This document shows, one piece after another, positions 35,026-49,747 of a stretch of DNA of 64,000 nt; the first letter of the stretch is position 1; the number at the start of each line of letters is the position of its first letter. Both the position numbers and the translations under genes were made by a program. The notes below the pieces were generated by a model, which saw nothing but the letters and a program-made list of their open reading frames with translations, did not search any database and was not told where the DNA came from. Origin of the DNA: Lophius americanus (taxonomy: Eukaryota > Chordata > Actinopteri > Lophiiformes > Lophiidae); contig JBBDHG010000015.1 of NCBI GenBank assembly GCA_037951165.1, forward strand, positions 9,094,501 through 9,158,500. Reading direction: 5' to 3'.

Positions 35026-38000
35026 CTTTGCTTAATACATTATAAGGTACAAGAAAATAAGCAGTTCATTCTGTTCCAATTTGTTGTTTAGAGTACAAGA
35101 TAGATCTACGTAAGCTAATTAATTTAAAATGTACCCATATTTGGACTAAATGGGACCAACGGTTGAGAAATCAGGGCCCGACTGACCTTCCCAAAATCAG
35201 TCCAGTCCTTCCTCACACTTAGGTCTATGTCGGTATAAGATTTCAAAATCATCCATGATATAGTTTTAATTCCTTTTTTTATTTACCTGTCTGAACATAT
35301 ATTTATGGTTTGTGCCAAAATCGGTAGAAACCTATCTTCATGATATGTGCATTTTCATCTTGCAGTGGATAAGGGATTTTTTTCTTCTTCTTCTGTGCGT
35401 GATTGCTGGTGACCTTCATTAGCCATCTTTGACAGACTGGCCTCTTAGGTTTTATTTGGAACTAAAACATTTTTCTCAAGATATAGTTTTTGAGTTATCA
35501 CATTGACACGAAGGATCTGCAGCGGATGCAGTTTTAGCGGTGATGATGATTCCATAATATTTCCAACTTTTCAGGAAAATTAAAGTAAAATTACCATAAA
35601 TACCATAGGGGTCTTGTCTGAACTACAAATGTTAATAACAACCTGCAGTCTATTAGTGTGGGGTCTTCAAACCAACAAACAAAAATGTTATGAATATATT
35701 GTACATTAATGTCTATTTTCCTGAGCAAATGAGTGATACATTTAGGTGTCATTTGTTTCCAGCAGACAGAGTGGACAAAGTACCTGTTGTTCTTGTTCTT
35801 CTCTCTCTGAGAAAGCCACTTGTGGAAAAAAGAAGTTTTGATCCTGTAGCAGTAGAGGAGCAGTAGCACAGCAGGTAAGACCACCAGGAAGGTAAACAGG
35901 AGCCCGGCCACTAGCCCCACCTGATCTGTGGAGACACAAATACGATTCCCACCTTGTTTATCACGACATTAGGATTTTATGTTTACATACTGTATATGTA
36001 CAGTTATAAAGTCATTGTAGATCCATGTGCTGGTTTGCCGATCATTACCACAACATGCTGAACACGTAGAAGGAATCAATCGCAAACATTTTGACCCTAC
36101 CAGCAATAACAAGTTTAATGTTTAATGAAGCATTTATGATTTTTTTCATATTTATTTAAATTCTCAGAGAGTAAATAGGTCTTTTTAAGGGCAAGACAGC
36201 ACACTAGTTCAAGTTAACAATAAATTAAACAGATAGAGCACATAAACCAATGGATGCCTTTTTATATTGATTAGAGAATGTTTGTCTGTTTCTCAAAAAA
36301 TAATTACGTAGTAAATTTGAAGAAACAGGGGGAAAAAAATCTGTATTTTTTAGCGACTGTCTCTAAAGTCGCACAGGTTAAACGTGTTTCAGATGCATCA
36401 ATTTATATCACTTCAAGCAGCAATAATGGTTCAGCTTATCCTGGACCATTATTGGAATATTCAGCAGATCTGAAAGTGATTTCCTTCTGAACAGCCACAA
36501 AGTAAACAAGCTGTTAACAAGATCTGAGTACGACTGGATTAACATACTTTCTTTGGCTACCTAAAGGTTTTTCTGCATTAACAACATAAATTCCTTGTCA
36601 TTAACAGGGTGAAAACGTTTTCTTAGGTGAACACAAACACACAAGGAACAGAGACATCAGACAAATCTCATTTTCACTCCTGAGTCACACAGAGTTTCCT
36701 ATCACGGAAACAAACTCATTCAGCCGGAGAGAGCTCTGAAGGTTGTTCCATCACCAAGGGCTGTGTGTGTTGTGCATATGTGGGTGTTAGAACTCACTGT
36801 CATACTGGATAGGTCCACTGTCCACGCTGCCACCAAGACCTTGCTCATCACAGAAGGGGGGAGCCCAGCCACCGTTACAGTGGCAGTTCCCGTTGCTGTT
36901 ACACACCTTGGGTGTGACACACACACAATCACACACACATAAGTTTTACAGAGCGTCCAATTTTTTGTGGAGTCAGGCTAACCGTCAGACTAATCATCAG
37001 GCAAACTGTCAAGCTAACTGTTAGGATAACTGTCGGATTAAACGTCAGGCTAACTGTCAAGCGAACTAATGGGATAACTGTTACTTTTCAGACTAACTGT
37101 CAGGCTAACTCTCATCTCAGTAACAGACTAACTGTCGGGCTAACTCTCATCTCACTAACAGACTAACTGTCGGGCTAACTCTCATCTCACTAATAGACTA
37201 ACTGTCAGGCTAGCTCTCATCTCACTAACAGACTAACTGTCAGGCTAGCTCTCATCTCACTAACAGACTAACTGTCAGGCTAACTCTCATCTCACTAACA
37301 GACTAACTGTCAGGCTAACTCTCATCTCACTAACAGACTAACTGTCAGGCTAGCTCTCATCTCACTAACAGACTAACCGTCGGGCTAACCGACACACTAA
37401 TTGTCGGGCTAACTGTCATTACTAACTATCAGCTAACTAACAAACTAGCTGTCGGGCTAACCTTCAGCTAAATAACAGACTAACTGTTGGGCCAAATGTC
37501 TGTCTTTAAAGAAATAAGGTAAAGTTTTTGTTTTTACAGTTCATAATTAAATAACATCCTGGTGGGTCCACCTGAACCACTCTGTGAGACTTTTATACGC
37601 ACACACCTGAGCAGGTATTCTGTGAGTATTTTGGACATTTAACAGTCATTTCTTTCTATAAGCTGTGTGCGCCCCTCTCCAGAGTTTGGTTAGAGGTACA
37701 TAAACTATGTATGATCCTCCTGATCTGCCTCAGGCCTGCGTCTGCTGCTAGAATAAATACTTCATCACTCCTGTTGCTGTTTCTTCCCGCCCTCTATTTC
37801 CATGGCTTTTATCACAGACCAGGTAACGATGCTGCAGAGAGCTACCTTTGCCCAAGGACATGGCGTGAGAGAAAGATGAGTGAGCTGTGCCCGCCGGCTG
37901 GAGTGTGTGTGTTTGTGTGCTTACCCCGTTGCCGTGGCAGTTTGTGATGCAGGTCTCTAGCGCAGTTAAAGAGGCATTTTGGCATCGGCGGTCTCTGCAC

Positions 38001-41000
38001 ACCTGTGGCAACAAAAGCAGTGTGACCATGTGATGTGTTAGGGGTGACACATCAGCATTCTGCCCAAGGATATCCAGAGAATGCCGTCGGAGCTCAGTTT
38101 TAAGTCATCTCCAGCGTGAAGCAATGGTTTTTTAGATATGATAGTGACTCAGAACATCTACATTAAGTGTTATGACAGACATGAGGACCAAGAAGGGAGG
38201 TTAAAGCCGATCTCAAAGGCCTGACTTATCAAATGACTGAATTGTTAGTTTTTCAGCTGTGTCAAGAAGCTGGACCGATAAAAAAAACCAAAAAACCTGC
38301 TTAAAAATACCATCAATGAACTCTATCTGTAGACATAACAATCAGTTGTGTTTAATACCAACTAAGAAAAACTAATTTCCAGTGTTTCCCACAGGGTTTA
38401 GATAGACTGTGGGGGTGAACCTCAGACGTTGAAGGGGGACTTTCGGGAAGAAAATGTTGTACCTTTTAAAGTTAAATTGCTCAATCTGGTGCACTTTAAG
38501 AGCAGATAAAGAGGCTAAAGCTAAGATGACCTTACACAATTTTTTTCCTTACTCTTTTGAAAGTTATTCTCACAATGCATGACAAAAGAAATTTAACGCA
38601 GTGATTAAAAACAAATAATAATAATAATAATAATTGACTGGAGGTAGGTTTACGTTTGAGCCATCAGAAATATCAGTGTGTTGAACTGGTTGCCTTATTT
38701 GAAAATAAAAAGTGAATTCAGGATTCTACCCAGAATTCCGGTGTTTGCCTGCACCTCAATGGCATAAGAACGCTTTTTTCCCACAATCACCCAGGAACTT
38801 CGGACCCCCTCTGACATACTATCCCTTCCCCTGCTGCTAAAAACTCACCTGCTGCCCCTCTCTCTTCAAGAGGTACCGTTAATTTAAATTACTTATTATT
38901 ACAAATTCATTGTCTAACGTCTCCTGATGAACCAACTTTCTCCTCGGAATGCTGAAAATAATCCAACTTCAGCCGCAGTCATAGCGAGGAGACTGAGTGC
39001 TGACGTAATCAGCTAACGTTAACACTAGCTAACTTAACTTCACTTAGTTTTCAATGATAACTTCCATTTTTTTGCTGTCATACATCGATCATGAGGTAAT
39101 TTCAGGGCTAGTGGATAACTAGTCAGTAGATTCTGTGAGGACAATTAATGTTTTTTCAAACAACCTCGTCTCCTCACTGCGTTGGTTTGGATGCGCTTAC
39201 TAGCATTTTTTTTAATGAGAGGCTCAAGATTGTGCGCGTGTGCATCAGGAGGAGGCGGCTGATTGACACGGGGTGCAAAAACACATTTGAAATCATCTTT
39301 AATGTTGAAGTTTGAAATTTTTTTTAGTTCATTCTGAGACTTAGTGGGAAACACTGCATAACATTATGACCACCAGCCAAAAATTGTGTAGGTCCCGCCT
39401 TTTCCCACAAAACAGCTCTGACCCTTCGAGGCATGGACTCCACCCGAACTTTGAAGGTGTGCCGTAGTATGTAGCCGCAATTGTTTAATTGTTGGCTTGA
39501 GAATGTGAACACATTCCAAAAATATTGGTACTTCATGAGAATTTTTCAAGCATTTTTCTGTATATTGGAGTCTTTCCCTATTTTAAAAAAAATAATTCTC
39601 TAATAAGGTTTAAGCTGTCATGAATGTAATTATCACACCTTCTGGCTCTCAACCTGACCTTCACAATAAATAAATAAAAACAATTCCATTCAGTCAGCCG
39701 GCAGTCGATCAATACAGAACATCCAAGCAGTACTCTTATTTCATTTATGCTGCAGTATTATCATGGTAAGTGGATATTCTTCCATCTAAAATATTACATT
39801 CAACCCTAAAAAAAGAATTATTTCATCCAGTGTCTGATTATATGAAATTACTTCTCACAATTCCACATCTTCATTTGTCTATTTTACTTCCACACAATAT
39901 CTTCCTGTCCTGATATAGGGTCCTGGAAATAAGCATGAAATCTTCACGATCCCCCAAATTGGTGCGTTTCACCAAAATCCAATATATTCACAAGCAGCTA
40001 AATTTTCATTATCATTATTGGATTCTTAATTTTTGGATTAATTCCTTTCCTAGTAGTAAATGCAGTAGTAGTAGTACCAGTAGTAGTAGTACCAGTAGCA
40101 GTAGTAGTAGTACCAGTAGCAGTAGTAGTAGTACCAATAGCAGTACTAGTAGTACAAGTAGCAGTAGTAGTAGCACCAGTAGAAGTAGTAGTAGTACCAA
40201 TAGCAGTACTAGTAGTACAAGTAGCAGTAGTAGTAGCACCAGTAGAAGTAGTAGTAGTACCAATAGCAGTTGCAGTGGTACAGTAGCAGAAGTAGCAGTA
40301 ATAGTAGGCTGACACTAACGGTAGTGTCTGATTTAGTGTGGTATGCCATGTGCGATCAGACGCGGTAACTTTCTGCTTTGTGAGCTCTTATTTATGGGAA
40401 ATGGCTGGTTCGATTTGAAGATTCATCATCTTCCTGGAGGGCAGACAATATTCCCTGCTCCAAACTCATAATATATCTATAGTATATGCCTCATTCAGAC
40501 CGATCAGATCAGTGCAGCCCACACATAGATGGAATGGAGCGGCAGTGGCTGGAATGAGCAGCAGATGGAGATGGTGGAAAACGGTTTAGCAGAACCTGGC
40601 AGTCTGCAGACATTAATGTGTTTTCATATAAACGTACATCACATCCGTTATTAAGCCCTGGTGAATTCTCTGTCAGTGTGACTCTGCAGTTAGGTTTATG
40701 TATATTTCACCTAGCATCAGGCTTTTGATGCAAATCACTTTCAAGAATGACCTTAGGCAAACACAGAATGTAATTTGATGGTAAGTGAACTCCACATTAT
40801 AATCTAATCATTTTTTTATCCATTCTTTACTTTTGTGAAAACAATAAATAAATAAATATAGCCAATAAATAGGCTTTACCAACCCAGGTGCTCAAACAAC
40901 CGTTTTTCTGATTTAAACCAGCGTACCTGTCAGTGGGTGAATTATATTAGGCAGCAGGTGAAAGTTTTGTCCTGATGTTGATGTGCTGAAAGCAGGAAAA

Positions 41001-44000
41001 CATAGTCACGTGCAAGGACCAAAGTGAGATAGCTGGATGACTCGATAAGAGCATCTCCAGAACTACAGGTTTTGTAGGAAAAGAGAAACTGCTGGGACGG
41101 GAAGGACAAGTAAGGGAGGAAACACGATTCTTTGGACATGAACCACCTACCTAAACATTGCTGCAGACCAGGCAGGCCGGTTCATGCAAACAGTATTCCC
41201 TATTTGCCTCTTTCTGCAGGTTTATGCTCCCTGACATACTACAGAAATGGTCCAGGAATGGTTTGAGGAACACAGAGAGCGGTACAAAGTGTAGACTTAA
41301 CCTCCAAATACCCCAGACCTCAATGTAATCCAGCACCTGTAGGATGTATTTGCCAACCAAGTCTGATTCATGGAGTCCTCATCTTGAAACTTAAAGCTTA
41401 TGTCTCGGTGCCAGATACCACAGCACAACTTCAAAGGTCTGGTGGAGTCCATGTTTCAACAGGTCAGAGCTGTTTTGGTGGTAAAAGGGGGGCATCCACA
41501 ATAAAATGTTATAGCTGGATTGTGTATGTCAGAACCCATATCCATCGGTTCATATGAACACTTTTCCTCGTTGGCCTAAGAAAAATAGGTTACAGTAGGA
41601 TGTCTAGAGACTCCATCAGAATGCACAGCCTCAGATGTCTCTTTAAATCCGTAATGACACAAATGTGTTGTTGCCAGTTTCCTTCTCTTAGGCGGCAGTC
41701 CAATATCCTTCACGCACGCAGCAGGTGTCACGCCGTTGTTGCTACTATTGATCAAAACCCTGTGAAACATTAGCTGACTCCATCCTGTGGTGCAGCGGAG
41801 AACTCACGAGGCTGAATCCTTCCCATTAAATCCTGTGAACAAAACATCACTTATTTACTTTGGACCCACCTTTCCTTCTCCACACTTGGTCCCGGTCATG
41901 ACGAGGCCAGGGTCGGTGAGGTCCCCCTGGCCGTCCTTGGTGCTGTAAACGTAGGTGCCGCGACACTTCACCTCGATGCCATCAGTCTTTACGGTGGTGT
42001 CAATGGAAACAGCGTTTGTACCTTTGGGCTTTTTGGCAGCACTGTGACACTGGATTTTACCACATTTGGCATCACTGTACAGACATAAAATTACACGTAG
42101 TCAGCCATGTAGATCAGACGTGTCAAACTCAAGGCCCGTGGGCCACATCCGGCCCGCACAACATTTATAATATTTAATATATTTAGTAGCTGGCCCGCTG
42201 GTACACAGGGAAAACACCACAGATTCCACGAATCCCAGCAGTCATTGCAATAGCCGGCACATCAATCAATACCGCCAGCGTTTCTCCCTGCTCCTTTGTT
42301 ATTAGCCTTGATCCGGTCACTTCTATAAACATTTGCTAATCTTTAGAGGAAATGCTACGGAGGCCGGAAGGAGATATGGACGAGAAATCTTCTTTAAAAA
42401 TGATTTAGAAATAATAAACGTATTAATGAGTCGCTCGCACGTATTATTAAATAGAACGTACCATTCAACGCGTTTCAGTGCTGCTGTGTTAAAAACAATA
42501 AAACACATGAAGTAGCTCACATCTAATGTGAAATACACCTTTAGGCTCTTTATGACTGTTTTCTTCTTTTGCTGTTTTATTATGAGAGAAGACGGATATG
42601 GCTGAATTATTCCAGCCATTTACCAAGGGACATTTAAAGTTAATTTTTGTTGATGTTTAAAAACTGATTGATTCTAGATGTAATTTCTAACTTGTAAAAT
42701 CTCTGGCTGATATTGATGCCTTTGAATAAAAACGTTTAATATGAAATCATTCTGTTAAACTCTGACGCTGAAAGAGAGACACAAAAATTAGTTATGCTGC
42801 TCCATTTTGAATGTAATCTCTAAATTAACTTCTGTTGGTTTGTTCAGAGTTCTAGAAAATGAGTATAATAAGTATGAGTATAATAAAATAATGAAATTGT
42901 CATAATAACTCAGATATAAATGTCAAGTTTGAGTCCTGTTGGGCCTCGATGTGGACTTTAATTTTGGCCCCCTATGAGATTGAGTTTGACACCCCTGATG
43001 TAGACGTTTATGGTTTGTGGATTTAAGGGGAATCTGTCCTCTGGTTAATAGATATAACACTTCTACAAGCCGGGATATTCTTTAAATTCAGACTATTGTT
43101 TCAATGTTTCTTTCATCACCATCGTCTGATTCACGTAGAATTCTGATACTTGGATAAGGATGTTCAGTTCCTGGTTTCTTCTTTGTCTGTGTGTAACTCA
43201 TACTAAACTGCGTCAGATCTTATAACTTAATTAAACAGAAAACAACCCGTATAAATGCAAAATACACATTTTTAATAAAATTATTCAGGTGTTTTATACC
43301 TAATTCAACATAGTGGAAAATCATTCACCTTCCTGAATGGAAACAAAGCACCTCTGATAACTGGAGATCTATCCATGACATCACTGTGGTGGAATTCTGG
43401 CCCACTCTTCTTCGCAGGACTGACTCACAGTTCACCCACAGTGGAGGGTTTGTGAGTGTGAACGGACCGTTTCAGGTTCCACCACAGCATCTCAATGGGG
43501 TTCAAGTCTAGACTTTGACTACAGGCCACTTTAAGATTTTTTTGAGTTTAAAAGTTTTGTTCTTTTGATCCATACAGAGGTGGACTTATCTTGTAATTGG
43601 GATCATTGCCTTGCCTTCCAGACGTATGACCTGACATTGTCCTTCAGAATTCATGTTTCCCTCAGTTTTGGGAAGAGTCCTCATTATTGACGACTGCCCC
43701 CTAAATGTTTGACCTTAGGTCTCATGTTTTCCTGTGGAATGCTTTGTTTTGTTTACACCAGATTAAATTGGACCCCTGTCCTCAAACAGTTCAACTATTG
43801 ACTCATACATGGGAGATTCAGACGAGCCTTAATGTTCTTCTGGGTCAGCAGTGGCTTTCTCTCACCACTCTTGAACAATGTCCTCTTTCCCCCGTGTCTT
43901 TGGAATAGAAGAGTCATGAACTCTGACCTTTATTGAGGTTAAAGAGGCCTTCTGCTCCTTGAATGTTTTCTTTGGATCTTTAGAGCCAAAGAAAACATTC

Positions 44001-47000
44001 AATCTTAGAGGGATTGTGGAAGGTGGTCCACTTCTATGAAGGTTCAGTATTGGAAGCTTAAATTTCTTAAGAGTCCCTAATAGACTGAAGGATTTCAGTC
44101 AACATTTGGAATTTCTTATGATTTTGGCATATTGTGCCACTGGTGAGACCTTGCAGCCAACTTCCTGCTTCTGAAAATAGTCTGTTAAAATGATGGTGTG
44201 ATTGAGCCGGGCTGGTGGTGATCAAGCGTTGTGGGTCCAGTTCAGCTGGAACCAGTTATTGATGCAGGTAGTTTTTAGAATTCAGTTTCTGAAGGAGCAG
44301 GACCAGTTGGTGTTAGAGAACCCTATTGCTTAAAGAAATAAAATGATCATCATCGTATTTTGCATTTACTGAGGTTGTTTTATGTTGCATTTAGTTTGAA
44401 GATCTGACATTTCTGGGTAATACAGAAATAGACGAAACCAGGAAGTTTCTTGTTCATAACACAGTATGTTACCATCCCTCATCAGTGTAGACTATTAGTA
44501 TTAGAACTCTGCTGCTTCTTTTATTGTGGCCATTAGACTTTATGATACTAAAGCTATTAGGGCTTTCAGCTGTCAGTGAGTGTGTGCGTGCGTTTCAGGG
44601 CCGCCGAACCGGTCAGAGCAACAGTGTGTAGATCTAAAGCATGATGCATCTTCCTCCTGTGAGGCATAGAGCTTAACTGTTATCCATAAACTATTAAAAC
44701 CACATTAATGAGGCCCACAGTCACACCATGTGACACTGCAGCCCCCAAAACCTCACTAGAGCAGTGAGTGATAATTAATCTGCCGCTGGAAACCACCACA
44801 CACACATTAAATGACAGACAGCAGCTGTTTCAGGGAATCACTGAGCCTTTAAAAGAATGAAACTATATATTTGCGAGACGTTTTTATATGTTGATATCAT
44901 CAGAAAGAAAGATTGGTTTGAAAAGGGGGTCTACAGAGAGGGAGGGAACCCTTTTGTAGAGGGAGCCGAGTAGTCATATTGCCAAACCCAGTTTGTAAGC
45001 ACCTCTTTCATTTCAACACCAACTTCATCTTCAATGGGGAAAATTAACAGTCGCTGCGCCGCCGTCTTATAGAAACTCGGCTTCAATGAGGTGTTACAAC
45101 TCTGATGTCCCCGTTTTAATGACTTAAATTATGGCTATTCTGGTCCAACAATTTTGCTGTACCCTTGTCTGGAAGCAGAGTATGGACAAAAGATTCAGTC
45201 CCTATCCGTCTTGAATGTTAACCATGAAGGGGCTTCTAAGTTTTTTCTGCTCTCTGCCATTATAGTTATATATACGCCGTCTTGACCTGTCTCAATATTA
45301 GCCTCTTTGATGTCAGCTGCAAGATGAAACTACAAACTCCTTCTGTTTGGTTGGAATAACAGCTCCTACGTTAATTTCTTCTATCCACTAGCCCTCCACC
45401 ACAGCAGGGGGTGCCCCCTTTGTTTCTATGTTACCTATGTTTTTTCTCCAGCTATCCCTGACACACTCAGGTGAAGATCCACACAGGAATTTATTAAGAG
45501 CTTCAGGGTTTTCAGATTGATCACCAGAGTTAACGCAGACAATCCTAATTTAGCCTTTCTGATCTATTACAGCTGAGGCCACTGCAAGTTATCGCAATTT
45601 CCCCTTCATATCAGCTATAGAATAAATTCTATACGTACTGATGAAGAAAAATAACCCAGAGTTTCCACAAATTTATCACACGTCTGGCAGCTTGCTTGGT
45701 CTAACTTCAATTTTCTTCCATCTAACACTTATCCGATGGACTGCTCTCTCCAGTTTAGAGACGTGCACCTCTGCCGGTTCCCTTCGGGACACAAACAGAT
45801 TCACTGGAGATAGTGGAGACCCCACCACGGTTGTGTTTCCCACCCACATTTTGGAACAGTATCTCACCAGAAGGAGAAGATGGTAAACTGTAAAGAGGTA
45901 AAGCAGCATAATGGATACGCTCAATCACGTTTGTCTCTTAAAAACACGTCTTATTCTCGGCCTCTTCTCTCGCTGCTGACATTTCAATCACAAACCCCGA
46001 TGTTGAAGGTCCGTGCTCTAAAATATTGGTATCCATGTGACCTTTTCCATGTGTAGAGAATAAATGGCACCGACAGCAGAGATATGCTTCCTTGGGGATC
46101 GGTGTAGATGATGTGTATTTTCCTCATCACTTAACAATTATTGAAGATGCTCCATTCCGTGAGCAGTTAGTCAGTATGATGCAAACGGGGATCATATTAC
46201 CTAAGACGGACAAAGCGAAGCACAGTGTCCATCATCTTCCTCCTCAGCTAAACATGGCTGCATTTCTTCATATGCAGATACAGTTGTTGATGGGACAGAG
46301 GGTTGGGAGATGGCGGGGGCAGAGGGTCCACCAGTCAAAGACCATATACCCGAGTATTTAAATATGACACACAGCCGGCTTTTATGTCATGGTTCTGTAT
46401 ATTATGTAGGATTGTTTGTTTTAGCTCTCTTGTTTCTTTTTGTAGGATTGATTGTGTTTCCTTGTTTTATTTTGAAGGTTAATTTCTATGTAGTTCCTCC
46501 TGTTCTCATTGGTCTATGGGTGTGTGTGAATCCTGTTTGTTAATGTGTGCTCTTTGATAGTTAAACGCCGTCGCCTGTTTCCTATTATACTCGTTACTCA
46601 GTGTGTTAAAGTCCGTTCCTCCTCCCCGCCTTTGTCTCATATTTTTTTTAGGGGCAGCTGTGGCTCAGTGGCTAGAGCAGCCATCACCCAATCAGAACAT
46701 TGGACAGCAGCTGGTTCAAGTCCCACCAGGGTCTACATGTCATAGGGTCCTTGAGCAAGACCCTGAAACCCCAGCTCCCTGGGTGCTACAAAGGGGCTGC
46801 CCACTGCTCCCTCAGGGTTGGGTCAAATGCAGAGAAATAATTTCACTGTGTATGGCTGTATGTGATTAATAAAGGGTTGAGTAAAACCCCAGGACATGAG
46901 TAAAAGTATTTAGTTACTGTCCATCACTTTCAACTTTTGACATTTACAACAGGAATATAAATCAGCAAAAATCCTATAATAGAAAAACAGTAAGAGGGGT

Positions 47001-49658
47001 CACTCCACGACACAAGGAGTACTTTTACTTTTATACTCTAAGTATATATGGCTGACGCTACTTTCATACCTTACTTGATCGCGGTATTATATTCAAAACT
47101 TTGACTTGTAGAGGAGTATTTCCAGAGTGTTGATTTACACTCCAACAACTTCATCCACCACTTACATTAGCTTATGAGCTTAGTTAGCAATGCAAACACA
47201 GAAAACCACTTCAATTATGACATTTAAGGATGACGTCAGGCAGGAGAAGTAAAATTCAAAAAGCAATCAGTATCCCAGCCCCCGGACGACAACAGTACTT
47301 TCTCCAAACAAAGGTCGGGACTACTGGAGGTGCCTCAGCACCACTTATGTCTTCAATCTCCTGATTAATATGGAAATTCAAAACGGTAAATAAACACAGC
47401 CAGCAAAAAAACTAAAACAAAGGAGGAATGTTGGAGAATACCGTGCCGATAGTGTTCACATTACTCTTCGCGTTAATGAAAGACATTTACTACCCTTTAA
47501 TCAGCTCTGTGACTCTCCGTGGCCAGAAAACACTTTAATGACTCCACTGGGACTTCATAATGGATTTGGGCGGCGGTGGATCATACCAGGCAGCCGTCAA
47601 CAACTTTAATCCTCATTTGCATAGCCACAATTGCTAATTTGGCTGCAATAATTAGCTTCCACCCAGCGGTGACAGCGTGCACAGGGAGATACTGTTAGGA
47701 TGAATGATGTCACCGCGGAGCATCTCCATGAGGAGCAGAGACCCGACAATAACATGACGACAATATCTCCTCTGTCTGATTGGTAATCATCTCCCATGAT
47801 CCCCTATAAATTGCAGCGACTAGAGGCGTAAAGATAATACAGTGCTACTGACATAAAGAAGTACGAGCAAAAACAAAAACAAAAAATTAATTAAAATACG
47901 TATAATTACTGGGATCAGATTATTGTCATTCGGCGCAATATTTGGGGAATGACATTATATGCTTGAAAATGCAAAGAAGAGACAGGATATCAAAAGGAAA
48001 AAAAAGTCAAATAAACCTATTAACAACAATATTATAATAAAAATGTACGAAACCAGAATACAGATAAGACTGTATATAATAAATGATGTTAATGTTCAGA
48101 TGTTCTGTCAATGCGGTTACATGAAGGTACATAATTCAGTGGGTTTGTGTTTAAATCTCATGCAGTGGAGAATAGATCAGGAGTCTAGTGGTCCCCATGG
48201 AGCCAAACCTTCCATTAACATTTATAAACTCAAGAATCAGAAGACTGGCCTTCAATCCCAGCTGTCGACGCCGTGTGCTGTCGGGTCCTTAAGCAAGACC
48301 CTGAAACCCTGATTTCTTATAGGGTGCCTCGGGGCACCCTACTGCTCCCTCAGGGATCGGTTGAATACCGAGAAGACATTTCACAATCATGTACTGGTAA
48401 GACTGTGTGATCAATAAAGTTATGATAATAATTATTATTATTGTTAGCCACTAATGTCAGCTATCACACATTTTTTTCTTTAAAGGCTCATTTATGCTCA
48501 GCAGCAAGCAGAATAGAGTTGGAGCCATCTGTCTGCGCTCAAAGTTTGTGCATGTCTTCAGATAGTTTACCGATATGGACTAAACGGCGCAAGGGAATAA
48601 CATACTTCAATATATGATCCTAGACTGTTTGACTGTATGGACCTGGACTATTTCACTGTTTGAACCTGGAGAGTTTGACTGTATGAACCTGGACGCTGTG
48701 ATGGTATTTACCTGGACTGTTTGACTGTATGAACCTGGACTATTTCACTGTTTGAACCTGGAGAGTTTTACTGTATGAACCTGGATGCTGTGATAGTATT
48801 TACCTGGACTGTTTTACTGTATGAACCTGGACGCTGTGATAGTATTTACCTGGACTGTTTGACTGTATCAACCTGGACTGTTTGTACTCAGTCCAGTACT
48901 TGTCCTTAGTACTTAGTGTGTGCTTGACATGTTGCCACAGCGACACAGTAGTAGTATTATAAGTAATACTACTAGCAGTAGTATTATAAGTATAATAGTA
49001 TTGAATACTTGCTATGAGAATCGCCACGTTTCAACGGGTACAGATTTAGGTCATTACGAAATTTTCTATTTTTTCAGATGGGAAAAACCTTGTTTATATT
49101 TGTTATTAAAATTCATGGAAGTTGAAATTGTACAAGACAACACTGTCAACTTGTGGATACATTAATGTCAGTGTAAACGATGCAGGAAAGACCTGCTCGT
49201 TTGTGGCCGGATCTCGTCTGTGACATGCAAACTGTATGTATATATTTGGTGAACTCTTCTGGACTGATGTTTGTTATTCAGACTTCATGTCTGTCTTCAC
49301 CAGGACAGACATCATCAATCATAGGTGTTATTATTCATTAGGGGTGTGTCACTGACTATTCAGGGCAACAGTAGGCGTTGTATGAAAGCCTCATATTGAG
49401 TGCGTTGTGATGTATAAAGTGGCATGAGCGTGGGACGTGCTCTGTTCTATGAATCAGAATATTTTTCTGTGTATGTCAGTCATCTATTTGCCGCCTGACA
49501 TGAATCCTGTTTTATAAATGAGGCCCTGGAGCTTTATTTTGGCACCAGTGGGTGATTTTTTGCAGAATATTTGATGATTGTTCAAACTCGTTATACTAAG
49601 GAAATAATGGTAAGGACTGAAAAAGAATGATTCTGAGTTTTACATAACATTTACTAAT

Positions 49659-49747
<89 letters not shown>

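Noticed and set aside
36975..37500. CRISPR-like array of direct repeats
   Set aside because: Repeats are contiguous 35-bp units without unique spacers, in a vertebrate intron. This is a minisatellite.
40012..40315. Ser-rich, Leu/Val-rich and Thr/Ala-rich frames
   Set aside because: These are artefacts of an AGT/AGC triplet repeat that keeps all frames open.
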